Shown here: positions 56,602-64,000 of the stretch, piece after piece
How the letters are laid out: each line of letters opens with the position of its first letter
Position numbering within the stretch: position 1 is the stretch's first letter
Origin: Oryzibacter oryziterrae
GTDB taxonomy: Bacteria; Pseudomonadota; Alphaproteobacteria; Rhizobiales; Pleomorphomonadaceae
DNA: 64,000 bases
NCBI RefSeq assembly: GCF_021864535.1
Contig: NZ_JAKJIC010000004.1
Location: 222,540 to 286,539 of the forward strand
Direction of reading: 5' to 3'
Notes under the pieces: generated by a model
Told to the model about the DNA's origin: nothing
Seen by the model: the letters and a program-made list of their open reading frames with translations, nothing else
Database searches by the model: none
Translations under genes and position numbers: made by a program

Positions 56602-57225
56602 GAAGGTCTCCTGCAGGTCGAGGCAGACGCGGATTTATTGTGGCATTCGTATATAATCGAAGGTTTCCAACTCGTTAAAATTGCCTATTTCCTTCGCCCT
56701 TACGCGTTAAAATTAGTGATCTGTGCATGGAATGAGCGATTTTACACCCGGTAGCGAAAAGTGCGTAGGCGTTGTCTCGTTTCTATACCTGTGTTCCTGT
56801 CAATAATCCTGATGACGTGTCCTTTGTGTTTGAATATTTATGCGGAATGATGCTTTGCCATCTTTCTTTTATGTAAGAAGTCTGGTGCTTCCCGGAGAAC
56901 TCCGGGGTGGCGCGGCAAGAAATGCCGCTCGGCAAAAGTGTAGGAGTGAGGGTTGACCTGATTCGCGCTTGCAGCCAGGTCCCGGCGAAGTGGCTTGCTT
57001 TGACTGCGGCCAGGAAATTTCGGCTGCTTGTGCCGATACTTGTGGCCAATAACCTGCCGCTTGGCGCGCATTTTCGGGTGGGAAGGCATGGAGATTGCAT
57101 GTTCTGCCGATGTCTTGTGTCTTGTCAGTCGGCACTGAACCTGCGACCCGCGCTGCGTGAAAGGCTTCGTCGGCGATCGCCGGGAGGGAGGCCACCTGCA
57201 AGGCGTTGCCATGGGGGAGAGAGGC
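56602..57225. promoter_or_regulatory. 624-base region between two divergent genes
   Basis: It is AT-rich in 56630-56880, with two copies of cgttaaaatt (from 56673 and 56704), which suits the promoter of the globin-coupled chemoreceptor gene. The right half is GC-rich and contains a 128-codon plus-strand frame with no recognisable features, which I do not call. The ribosome site of the next gene (gggggagag) is at its right end. Confidence 0.4.
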
Positions 57226-57828
57226 ATGTCCCTGACCGTTTCGCCGCTGAATACCCCGGTCATCTCGCCGGACGCCAAAGACGGAGCGGCTGACACCGCG
57301 GGCGATGCCCTGGCCTTCCTCACCGAACTTGATCTTGCCGAGCTCACCGAGGCGACGGGCGCTCATCTGGCGGGTGGACGTGTGTTGACGCACAGCGGCC
57401 GTCCGGCCGACGCGGCAACCACCGCTCTGTTCCAGGGGATTGCCGCCGTCCGGCAGGCGGAGGCACTGACCGGGACTTCGACCGGGGTTCTCAGCGAATA
57501 CAGCCTGTTGCAGGTGAAAAAGGGCGCCTATGGCGATCTGCCCGACATCGATCCTGATCAGGTTGATCGCCTCCTCGGCGAAATCCGCAGGGACACGCAG
57601 CTGGAGCACCAGAGCGTCGGCAAGGACGAGTTCCTGAAGTGGATGAAGCAATCGCCGGAAGAGCGGGCGCTGGAGGCCTGGCTGGCCCGTCACAAGCTCA
57701 CGCTCGACCAGTTCAAGGCCTTGCCGAAGGAAGAGCAGCAGGCACTGCTGGACAAATTCAAGGATGACATGAAGAAAGAGCAAGAAGCCAAGTATGGTGT
57801 CGGCATGACGATCGATGCCTTGACCTGA
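57226..57828 (+). CDS. Hypothetical protein coupled to an MtaD-like deaminase gene
   Basis: A protein of 200 residues from ATG 57226, which follows gggggagag at a normal distance; ATG 57211 is possible but would place this site inside the gene. No domain is recognised. The N-terminal half is Ala/Thr/Asp-rich (DALAFLTELDLAELTEATGAH). The C-terminal half is charged and helical (FLKWMKQSPEERALEAWLARHK; LPKEEQQALLDKFKDDMKKE). No signal peptide or membrane helix. It ends 9 bases before the deaminase start, so they form an operon. Function unknown. Confidence 0.7.
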   Translation: MSLTVSPLNTPVISPDAKDGAADTAGDALAFLTELDLAELTEATGAHLAGGRVLTHSGRPADAATTALFQGIAAVRQAEALTGTSTGVLSEYSLLQVKKGAYGDLPDIDPDQVDRLLGEIRRDTQLEHQSVGKDEFLKWMKQSPEERALEAWLARHKLTLDQFKALPKEEQQALLDKFKDDMKKEQEAKYGVGMTIDALT

Positions 57829-57837
57829 GAGACACCA

Positions 57838-59157
57838 ATGCCTGCCTTGCATGACCTGATCATTCGCGCTGCCCATGTGGTGACCGTTGACGCCGGGATG
57901 TCCGTGATTGCCGACGGCGCCATCGCCGTGGACGGCGGACGCATCACGGCCGTCGGGTCGGCCGGAGACATCGGCAGCAACGCCCACGAAGTGATCGACG
58001 CGCCGGACCGCATCCTGATGCCCGGCCTCATCAACATGCATTGCCACGCCGCCGACGGCCTGTTCCGCGGCCTCGTCGAGGATCTGCCGCTGGAGCCCTG
58101 GCTGCAGACGGTGTGGAAGGCGGAAGGCGCCATTCTGAACCGCACGACCTGCCGGCTTGGCTCGGAGCTTGGGCTGGCCGAGTTGCTGCTCTCTGGCGTC
58201 ACGTCCGTGATGGACATGTTCTGGTTTCCCGAGGAAACCGTGGCGGCGGCGCGGTCGCTCGGCATGCGGATCGCCGCCGGCGGCATCTTCTTCGACTATC
58301 CGGGCATGGACGGCAAGCTGGTCGATCGCCGGAAAGCCGACGCGGAAGCCTTCTTCGCAAGCCACCCCGCCGACGGCTTCGTCTTCTCCGGCACGCTGCC
58401 GCACGGCACCTATACTGTCGGCCCCGAGCAACTGACGGTCGCCGGAGCCCTTGCCCGTGCCAATGAAGGCTTCTTCTGCACCCATGCCGCCGAAACGCTT
58501 GCGGAGCAGGCGACGGTGACCGAGCGCTACGGCCGGCGCGTCATCGAGCACCTTGATGCGCTGGACCTTCTGGGACCGCGCAGCGTGCTCGCCCATTGCG
58601 TTCATCTCTCCGACGGGGAGATCGATCTGCTCGCAAAGAGCGGCACCCATGTGGTGCACAATCCCACGAGCAACCTCAAGCTTGCCTCGGGCTTTGCGCG
58701 CATTCCCGACATGCTCAAGGTCGGCATCAACCTGACGCTCGGCACCGATGGCGCCATTTCCGGCAATGATCTCGACATGTGGCTGGCCATGCGCCTCGCG
58801 GCGACCTTGCACAAGGCGACCAGCGGCGACGCGGCGGCGGTGTCCACTGCCGAGACGCTGCGCATGGCGACGATCAACGGCGCCAGGGCCCTCGGTGCTG
58901 CCGATCGACTTGGCTCGCTCGAAGTCGGCAAGGAGGCCGATTTCCTGCTGCTCGCCATGGACAGGCTGCACGCGGTGCCGCTGTTCGATCCGATGACGCA
59001 CGTGGTCTATTCCGCCAACCGCTCCGACGTCACCGACGTGTTCGTTGCCGGAAGACAGGTGGTCCGGGACGGGCGCCTCGTCACCTGCGACGTCGACAGG
59101 TTGGTGGCCGACGTGCGGGCGCTGGCTCCGGCCATCGCCGCGAGTATTCGCAGCTGA
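57838..59157 (+). CDS. TRZ/ATZ amidohydrolase, MTA/SAH-deaminase-like
   Basis: A protein of 439 residues. The amidohydrolase metal site comprises His68/His70 (NMHCHAADGLFRG), His216 and Glu219 (THAAE), His253 (LAHCVHLSDGEIDLL) and Asp304 (LGTDGAISGNDLDMW). VVHNPTSNLKLASGFARI and the ATINGARALGAADRLGSLEVGKEADFLLL tail are typical of the MtaD/guanine-deaminase branch. It probably deaminates a purine or adenosine derivative such as methylthioadenosine; guanine, 8-oxoguanine or triazine-like substrates are not excluded. It is the second gene of an operon with an unknown protein. Confidence 0.87.
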   Translation: MPALHDLIIRAAHVVTVDAGMSVIADGAIAVDGGRITAVGSAGDIGSNAHEVIDAPDRILMPGLINMHCHAADGLFRGLVEDLPLEPWLQTVWKAEGAILNRTTCRLGSELGLAELLLSGVTSVMDMFWFPEETVAAARSLGMRIAAGGIFFDYPGMDGKLVDRRKADAEAFFASHPADGFVFSGTLPHGTYTVGPEQLTVAGALARANEGFFCTHAAETLAEQATVTERYGRRVIEHLDALDLLGPRSVLAHCVHLSDGEIDLLAKSGTHVVHNPTSNLKLASGFARIPDMLKVGINLTLGTDGAISGNDLDMWLAMRLAATLHKATSGDAAAVSTAETLRMATINGARALGAADRLGSLEVGKEADFLLLAMDRLHAVPLFDPMTHVVYSANRSDVTDVFVAGRQVVRDGRLVTCDVDRLVADVRALAPAIAASIRS

Positions 59158-59511
59158 TCCTGCCCTTGATCCGCTCTTCGTGCGCCAGAGCAGCGCCAAA
59201 GCCTTCGGCATTTTGCGAAAATCAGGTGCAACTGGTTAGCCGCAAAAAAATCCTGCTGCTCAAATGATGATCAATGTATCGTGTTATCGGTCTCAATGTC
59301 ATTTTTTCCTATTGTCACACAGACTTGATAGATGAAGTCTGTGAATGTGAGCCGATTCGCTTGACGATATGTGCCAGTATACAGATCGGGTGCTTCGGCT
59401 GGATTTGCTGAGATAAGTATAAGAACGGAGATTGTGGCCTGACGCGGCCATGTGCCGACGAAGTCAGCAAGCCGGTGTTCAAGACACGCCAATTGGACGA
59501 GGAGTGAAAAC
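59158..59511. other. AT-rich gap between deaminase and DUF2934 genes
   Basis: 354 bases, with a notably AT-richer stretch at 59225-59440. No gene is supportable. It probably carries the promoter of the small DUF2934 gene; the ribosome site (acgaggagtg) lies at the right end. Confidence 0.45.
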
Positions 59512-59733
59512 ATGTCAGATCTCGAAGACAAGATCCGTGCCCGCGCCCATGAAATCTGGGTGTCGGAAGGTTGCCCCGATGGCTGCGCCGAGCAGCATTG
59601 GCTGTCGGCCCAGGCCATGATCATGGAAGAAATGGCCGAGGCCGTCGTCGCCCGCAAGCCGGCCAAGACCCGTGCTCCGCGCGCCAAGAAGACGCCGACC
59701 CTCAAGGTGGTGTCGAGCCAGGACGCGGCCTGA
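59512..59733 (+). CDS. Small DUF2934-domain protein
   Basis: A protein of 73 residues from ATG 59512, after a clear GAGGAG site; the longer upstream frame is not used. The DUF2934 core is about 5-42 (KIRARAHEIWVSEGCPDGCAEQHWLSAQ), followed by a Lys/Arg/Pro/Ala-rich tail (KPAKTRAPRAKK). The family is common in alphaproteobacteria and has no known role; the basic tail might bind nucleic acid. Confidence 0.83.
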   Translation: MSDLEDKIRARAHEIWVSEGCPDGCAEQHWLSAQAMIMEEMAEAVVARKPAKTRAPRAKKTPTLKVVSSQDAA

Positions 59734-59979
59734 CCGTCCGGATCGGCTTCGGCTGATCGCAGACGAACGGGTGACCCGGGATGCATGGAACCGTGACGCA
59801 AGCGTCGCGGGCCGTGATGGTTGTCTCGCCTCAAGCGTCCAGGGACTTGCGAAAGTGGCCCTGATATCGAGCTTCCGGTGTCAGGCCTTATCCACCGGCT
59901 CGCCGCGCGGGGTGTTGCGTGGCAGGACTTCGGTCCCTATGGTCGCCACCCGATTCAACCCGGACCGACCGGAGCCAGC

Positions 59980-62313
59980 ATGACCGACGCAGCCGACGTT
60001 CGCACCCGCATTTCCGCCCGGATCGCCGCCGAGATCGGCTGTCGCCCGGCCCAGGTCGACGCGGCCGTCGGCCTGCTGGACGAGGGCGCCACGGTGCCCT
60101 TCGTGGCACGTTACCGCAAGGAAGTCACCGGCGGCCTCGATGACACCCAGCTGCGCAAGCTCGACGAGCGTCTGAGCTATCTGCGCGAGCTGGAAGCCCG
60201 CCGCGCCGCTGTGCTGACGTCCATCGACGGGCAGGGCAAGCTGACGCCGGAGCTGGCCGCCAAGATCGCCGGCGCCGATACCAAGGCCGAGATCGAGGAT
60301 CTCTACGCACCCTACAAGCCCAAGCGCCGCACCAAGGGCGAGATCGCCAAGGAAAAGGGTCTGGAGCCGCTGGCCGACGCGCTGTTCACCAGCCGTCACC
60401 TCAGCCCGCAGGAAGCCGCGGCCGCCTATATCAACGAGCAGGTGCCGGACATCAAGGCCGCGCTCGACGGCGCCCGCGACATCCTGACCGAACGCTTCGC
60501 CGAGCATGCCGAACTGGTCGGCCGCCTGCGCCATTACATGCAGGACCGCGCCCAGCTGAAGGCCACCGTGGTGGCCGGCAAGGAAGCGGCCGGCGAGAAG
60601 TTCGCCGACTATTTCGATCATCGCGAACGCTGGACCAATGTCCCGAGCCACCGCGCGCTCGCCATGCTGCGCGGTCGCAATGAGGACGTGCTGTCGCTGG
60701 AGCTCGAGCTTGACGCCGACGATCCGGCACCGGTCAAGCCGGTGGAGCGGATGATCGCCGAGACCTTCTCCATCAACATCCCCGCCAAGCTGTCGGCGGA
60801 AGGCTTCCTGTTCGACGTCTGCCGCTGGACCTGGCGGGTGAAGCTGCAGCTGTCGCTGTCGCTCGACCTCATGAACTCCATGCGCGAGCGGGCCGAGGAA
60901 GAGGCCATCCGCGTCTTCGCCGACAATCTGAAGGACCTGCTGCTGGCCGCTCCCGCCGGCTCGCGCGCCACCATGGGCCTCGATCCCGGCATCCGCACCG
61001 GCGTCAAGGTGGCGGTGGTCGACGGCACCGGCAAGCTGCTGGCGACGTCCACGGTCTATCCCTTCCAGCCGCGCAACGACATCCAGGGCGCAATGGCGGA
61101 GATCGCCTCGCTGATCCGCAAGCACAAGGTGGAGCTGATCGCCATCGGCAACGGTACCGCCAGCCGCGAGACCGACCGCATGGTGGCCGCGCTGCTCGGC
61201 GACCTGCCGCCGCCCAAGCCCATCAAGGTTGTGGTGAGCGAAGCGGGCGCCTCGGTCTATTCGGCCTCCGAACTGGCGGCGCTGGAGTTCCCCGGTCTCG
61301 ACGTGTCCCTGCGTGGCGCCGTGTCGATCGCCCGCCGCCTGCAGGACCCGCTGGCCGAACTCGTCAAGATCGAGCCGAAGTCCATCGGCGTCGGCCAGTA
61401 TCAGCATGACGTCGACCAGTCGCGATTGGCCAAGGCGCTGGACGCGGTGGTGGAAGACGCGGTGAACGCCGTCGGTGTCGACCTCAACACCGCCTCCGCC
61501 TCGCTGCTGGCACGCGTCTCCGGTCTCGGGGCCTCGCTGGCCGAGGCCATCGTTGCCCACCGCGACGCCAACGGCCCGTTCCGCAATCGCAAGGACATCA
61601 CCAAGGTGCCGCGCCTCGGTGCCAAGACCTTCGAGCTTGCGGCCGGCTTCCTGCGCATCCGCGACGGCGACGAGCCGCTCGATGCCTCTTCGGTACATCC
61701 GGAAGCCTATGGTCTTGCCAAGAAGATCATCGCCGCCTGCGGGCGCGACATCCGCTCGTTGATGGGCGATACTGTGACGCTGAAGGGCCTGTCGCCGGCC
61801 GCCTTCGTCGACGACCGCTTCGGCCTTCCGACCGTACGCGACATTCTGGGCGAACTGGAAAAGCCCGGCCGCGACCCGCGGCCCGAGTTCAAGACCGCCA
61901 GCTTTGCCGAGGGCGTCGAGGAAATCTCCGACCTGAAACCCGGCATGGTGCTCGAAGGCACGGTGACCAATGTGGCCGCCTTCGGCGCCTTCGTCGACAT
62001 CGGCGTGCACCAGGACGGCCTCGTTCACGTGAGCCAGCTTGCCGATCGCTTCGTCAAGGACCCGCGCGACGTGGTCAAGGCCGGCGACGTGGTGAAGGTG
62101 CGCGTGGTCGAGGTGGACGCCAAGCGCAAGCGCATCGCGCTCTCCATGCGCAAGGACGACGGCCAGGGCGCGCAAGGCGGTCGCCCCGCCGGTGGCGGCA
62201 GGACCGCCGGTGATAATCGCGATGGCCAGAACAATCGCCGGTCGTCGCCGCCGCCGCAAGCCGGCGGTGGCGCCATGGCAGCCGCTCTGGCCGCCGCGCT
62301 CAAGCGCAAGTGA
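59980..62313 (+). CDS. tex: RNA-binding transcription accessory protein Tex
   Basis: A protein of 777 residues. ATG 59980 has GGAG 5 bases upstream; the longer upstream frame has no Tex-like sequence. About 1-185 is Tex_N ([28 protein letters not shown]). A YqgF/RNase H-like domain follows from about 330 ([18 protein letters not shown]). A helix-hairpin-helix is at about 500-560 ([27 protein letters not shown]). An S1 RNA-binding domain is at about 650-725 ([33 protein letters not shown]). The tail is Gly/Arg-rich and disordered. It binds nucleic acid and affects transcription. Confidence 0.95.
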   Translation: MTDAADVRTRISARIAAEIGCRPAQVDAAVGLLDEGATVPFVARYRKEVTGGLDDTQLRKLDERLSYLRELEARRAAVLTSIDGQGKLTPELAAKIAGADTKAEIEDLYAPYKPKRRTKGEIAKEKGLEPLADALFTSRHLSPQEAAAAYINEQVPDIKAALDGARDILTERFAEHAELVGRLRHYMQDRAQLKATVVAGKEAAGEKFADYFDHRERWTNVPSHRALAMLRGRNEDVLSLELELDADDPAPVKPVERMIAETFSINIPAKLSAEGFLFDVCRWTWRVKLQLSLSLDLMNSMRERAEEEAIRVFADNLKDLLLAAPAGSRATMGLDPGIRTGVKVAVVDGTGKLLATSTVYPFQPRNDIQGAMAEIASLIRKHKVELIAIGNGTASRETDRMVAALLGDLPPPKPIKVVVSEAGASVYSASELAALEFPGLDVSLRGAVSIARRLQDPLAELVKIEPKSIGVGQYQHDVDQSRLAKALDAVVEDAVNAVGVDLNTASASLLARVSGLGASLAEAIVAHRDANGPFRNRKDITKVPRLGAKTFELAAGFLRIRDGDEPLDASSVHPEAYGLAKKIIAACGRDIRSLMGDTVTLKGLSPAAFVDDRFGLPTVRDILGELEKPGRDPRPEFKTASFAEGVEEISDLKPGMVLEGTVTNVAAFGAFVDIGVHQDGLVHVSQLADRFVKDPRDVVKAGDVVKVRVVEVDAKRKRIALSMRKDDGQGAQGGRPAGGGRTAGDNRDGQNNRRSSPPPQAGGGAMAAALAAALKRK

Positions 62314-62339
62314 ACCGAGGCGGCGAGGACCGCAGGGCG

Positions 62340-62362
62340 GGGCCGGTTGCTTGAACCGGCCC
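62340..62362 (+). terminator. Terminator-like hairpin after tex
   Basis: A 9-bp perfect stem (62340-62348 with 62354-62362) with a 5-base loop, 26 bases past the tex stop, followed by a short T-run (tgattt). Confidence 0.6.
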
Positions 62363-62491
62363 TGATTTGAATACGCGTTGCTTCGCATTGCGTAACTGAT
62401 TGCTTGATCAGTGTTTTTAGGACGCGTTAACCACATTGGTATAAACCGTCGGCACCGTGCCACGCACGAATGCTGATTCCGGTGGTTCCCG

Positions 62492-64000
62492 ATGAAGTTC
62501 CGTCATCTTCGCCTTCCCACGGTCTTTGCCGTCAGTGTTTCGCTTCTTTTCATGGTTGTCGTCGGGCTGTTCACCACGGTGGTCGCCTTTGCCCTGCGGG
62601 GTGAAGCCGAGCGCAACGCGGTCAGCCGTGCAGAGGTGGCCGGCAATGCCACCTCCGCTGCTGTCCGGGGCTTCTTTGCCGACTCGCTCGCCCGTGCCGA
62701 AAGCCTGGCTCACGCTGTCGAAGCACAGAACGGAACCAGCAACGACCGCGCCGCCATCGACCGGGCGGTGGCCCGCGTGGTGGAGACGGCACCAGCGAGC
62801 TATTTTGGCGGCTGGGTGGTGCTGAGGCCGGGGGAAATGGGCGGCGCGTCGTCGCCCAAGTCTGTCGACGGCACCGATAGCGTCGGCATCTTCTCGCCTT
62901 ACTGGGTGCGCGAGAGTGGCAAGGCCAAGCGCAACAACGACCTGACCACCTATGATACATCGGGCGAGTATACCCAGGACTATTATGCGCGCGCCGAGAA
63001 GGCCGGAAAGCCGACGGTGATCCCGCCCTATGTGGACACCAGCAACGGCGTGTTGATGGCCTCGACGGCTGCGCCCGTCCTGCGCGACGGCAAGGTGGTC
63101 GGTGTTGCGGGCTTCGATCTGTCGCTGGCGGAATTCTCCAAGATCGTCACAAGCTTCAATCCTTTTGCTTCCGGTGAGATCTCCGTGGTTGCCGACGGCA
63201 CCGTGGTGGGCTCCAACAAGGCCGAACTGGTGGGCAAGCCCACGGACCTCGGATCGGCCGGGGCGAGCGCCCGTGCGGAAATGCTGGCCGACACGCTCGA
63301 TCTCAAGCTGCCGGTGGCACTCGATCCCGCCGGCACGGTGTGGACGCTGCACCTCGCTGTCCCGCGCGCCGAACTGATGGCCGAAGCCGACGCCACCATC
63401 CGCTGGCTGGCCTTCGGCGGCATCGTCGCCTGCCTGATCGGCATCGGAGCCGGCTGGTGGATCGGCCGGGCGGTCGCCCGCCCGGTGGTGCGTGTCGCCG
63501 CCGGCATGGAGGCGCTGGCCGAGGGCACGCTGTCCAATGCCCCCGCTGTTGCAAGCTCCTTCGAGGAGATCCAGCGCATGAGTGCCTGCCTGCAGCGCTT
63601 CCGTGCCGATGCCGACCGCCGTGCCCAGCTCGAAGACGAATCCGAGCGTGAGCAGGCGGCCAAGCTGGCGCTGAACGCGCGGCTGGACGAGATGCTGCGT
63701 CGCTTCCATGGCAATGCCACCGACGCCTTTGCACGGACGACCCAGTCCATGGATGCCATGCTGGGAGCGTCAGGGGATCTGGACGCTGCGGCCCGCACCG
63801 CCGACGGCGAGGCGCGCCGCGTCACCGAGACCACCGGCGAGACGGCCGCCATCGTCCGCTCCCTGGCCGAGGCGGCCGCACGGCTTGAGCATTCGATCCG
63901 CGAGATCCGTGACGAAGTGGTCGCCACCTCGGGCGTGGTCGAGCATTCCAAGACGGAGGCCGACAGCTCGGCCCGCGAGATCAAGGACTTGAACGACGCG
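62492..64000 (+). CDS. dCache-type methyl-accepting chemotaxis protein (3'-truncated by window edge)
   Basis: 503 codons are visible from ATG 62492; the gene continues past the window. TM1 about 10-36 (VFAVSVSLLFMVVVGLFTTVV). The periplasmic double-Cache ligand domain is about 40-300 (GGWVVLRPGEMG; YWVRESGKAKRNNDLTTYD; VIPPYVDTSNGVLMASTAAP; VVGVAGFDLSLAEFS). TM2 about 305-326, then HAMP (ARPVVRVAAGMEALAEG), then the start of the signalling coiled coil. The YxxTSNG pattern is typical of dCache_1 amino-acid or amine sensors, but the ligand is not determinable. The ribosome site is weak (ggtggttcc). Confidence 0.88.
   Translation, partial: MKFRHLRLPTVFAVSVSLLFMVVVGLFTTVVAFALRGEAERNAVSRAEVAGNATSAAVRGFFADSLARAESLAHAVEAQNGTSNDRAAIDRAVARVVETAPASYFGGWVVLRPGEMGGASSPKSVDGTDSVGIFSPYWVRESGKAKRNNDLTTYDTSGEYTQDYYARAEKAGKPTVIPPYVDTSNGVLMASTAAPVLRDGKVVGVAGFDLSLAEFSKIVTSFNPFASGEISVVADGTVVGSNKAELVGKPTDLGSAGASARAEMLADTLDLKLPVALDPAGTVWTLHLAVPRAELMAEADATIRWLAFGGIVACLIGIGAGWWIGRAVARPVVRVAAGMEALAEGTLSNAPAVASSFEEIQRMSACLQRFRADADRRAQLEDESEREQAAKLALNARLDEMLRRFHGNATDAFARTTQSMDAMLGASGDLDAAARTADGEARRVTETTGETAAIVRSLAEAAARLEHSIREIRDEVVATSGVVEHSKTEADSSAREIKDLNDA

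Noticed and set aside
56907..57293. 128-codon plus-strand frame upstream of the hypothetical gene
   Set aside because: It overlaps the better-supported gene at 57226, and its composition is unlike the neighbouring proteins.
59881..62463. 860-codon minus-strand open frame
   Set aside because: It is antisense to tex and has no domain.

Overview
The window is high-GC, gene-dense chromosomal DNA from an alphaproteobacterium, most likely a Hyphomicrobiales (Rhizobiales) relative. The basis is a complete urtABCDE operon, a UPF0303 protein, a DUF2934 protein, several TPR/glycosyltransferase proteins, a globin-coupled chemoreceptor, and TTAA-N7-TTAA (CtrA-type) motifs. I saw no tRNA, rRNA, CRISPR array, phage gene or intact insertion sequence. 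The genus cannot be fixed from the sequence alone.

Layout. 1-11.6 kb: a glycosylation/secretion island. It has two TPR-glycosyltransferase genes (the first runs off the left edge), a SAM methyltransferase, a GT4 glycosyltransferase, then a type I exporter ATPase with a C39-like domain, its HlyD-type adaptor, a Sel1-repeat protein and a UDP-glucuronate decarboxylase. No secreted substrate is visible. 11.6-22 kb: a two-component system whose sensor kinase has an NCS1-type transporter as its N-terminal half and a cysteine-rich knuckle in the middle. It is divergent from urtABCDE, which suggests a transporter-derived sensor controlling nitrogen-compound uptake. 22-30.5 kb: a small secreted beta-protein, a chemoreceptor, hrpB (carrying an in-frame palindromic repeat), a lytic transglycosylase and an EamA permease.

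30.6-39.5 kb: an exopolysaccharide cluster with four glycosyltransferases (one WecG/TagA type), a Wzz/GumC protein fused to a degenerate tyrosine-kinase-like domain, and a flippase. Neither a polymerase nor an initiating phosphoglycosyltransferase is present in the window. 39.5-46.3 kb: UPF0303, a LysR regulator, leucyl aminopeptidase, a TadD-like TPR lipoprotein, a GST-like protein, a cytosine-deaminase-like amidohydrolase and a TetR regulator. 46.9-50.3 kb: ackA-pta, closed by a clear intrinsic terminator. 50.4-64 kb: M29 aminopeptidase, a PAS-GGDEF cyclase, ilvD, a globin-coupled chemoreceptor, an unknown gene coupled to an MtaD-type deaminase, a DUF2934 protein, tex, and a dCache-type chemoreceptor cut by the right edge.

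Most promising for follow-up: the NCS1-Cys-knuckle hybrid kinase beside urt; the palindrome-encoded insertion inside HrpB; the GT/T1SS island; the set of CtrA-type boxes near the envelope genes; and the amidohydrolase whose substrate-contacting Asp is replaced by Cys.
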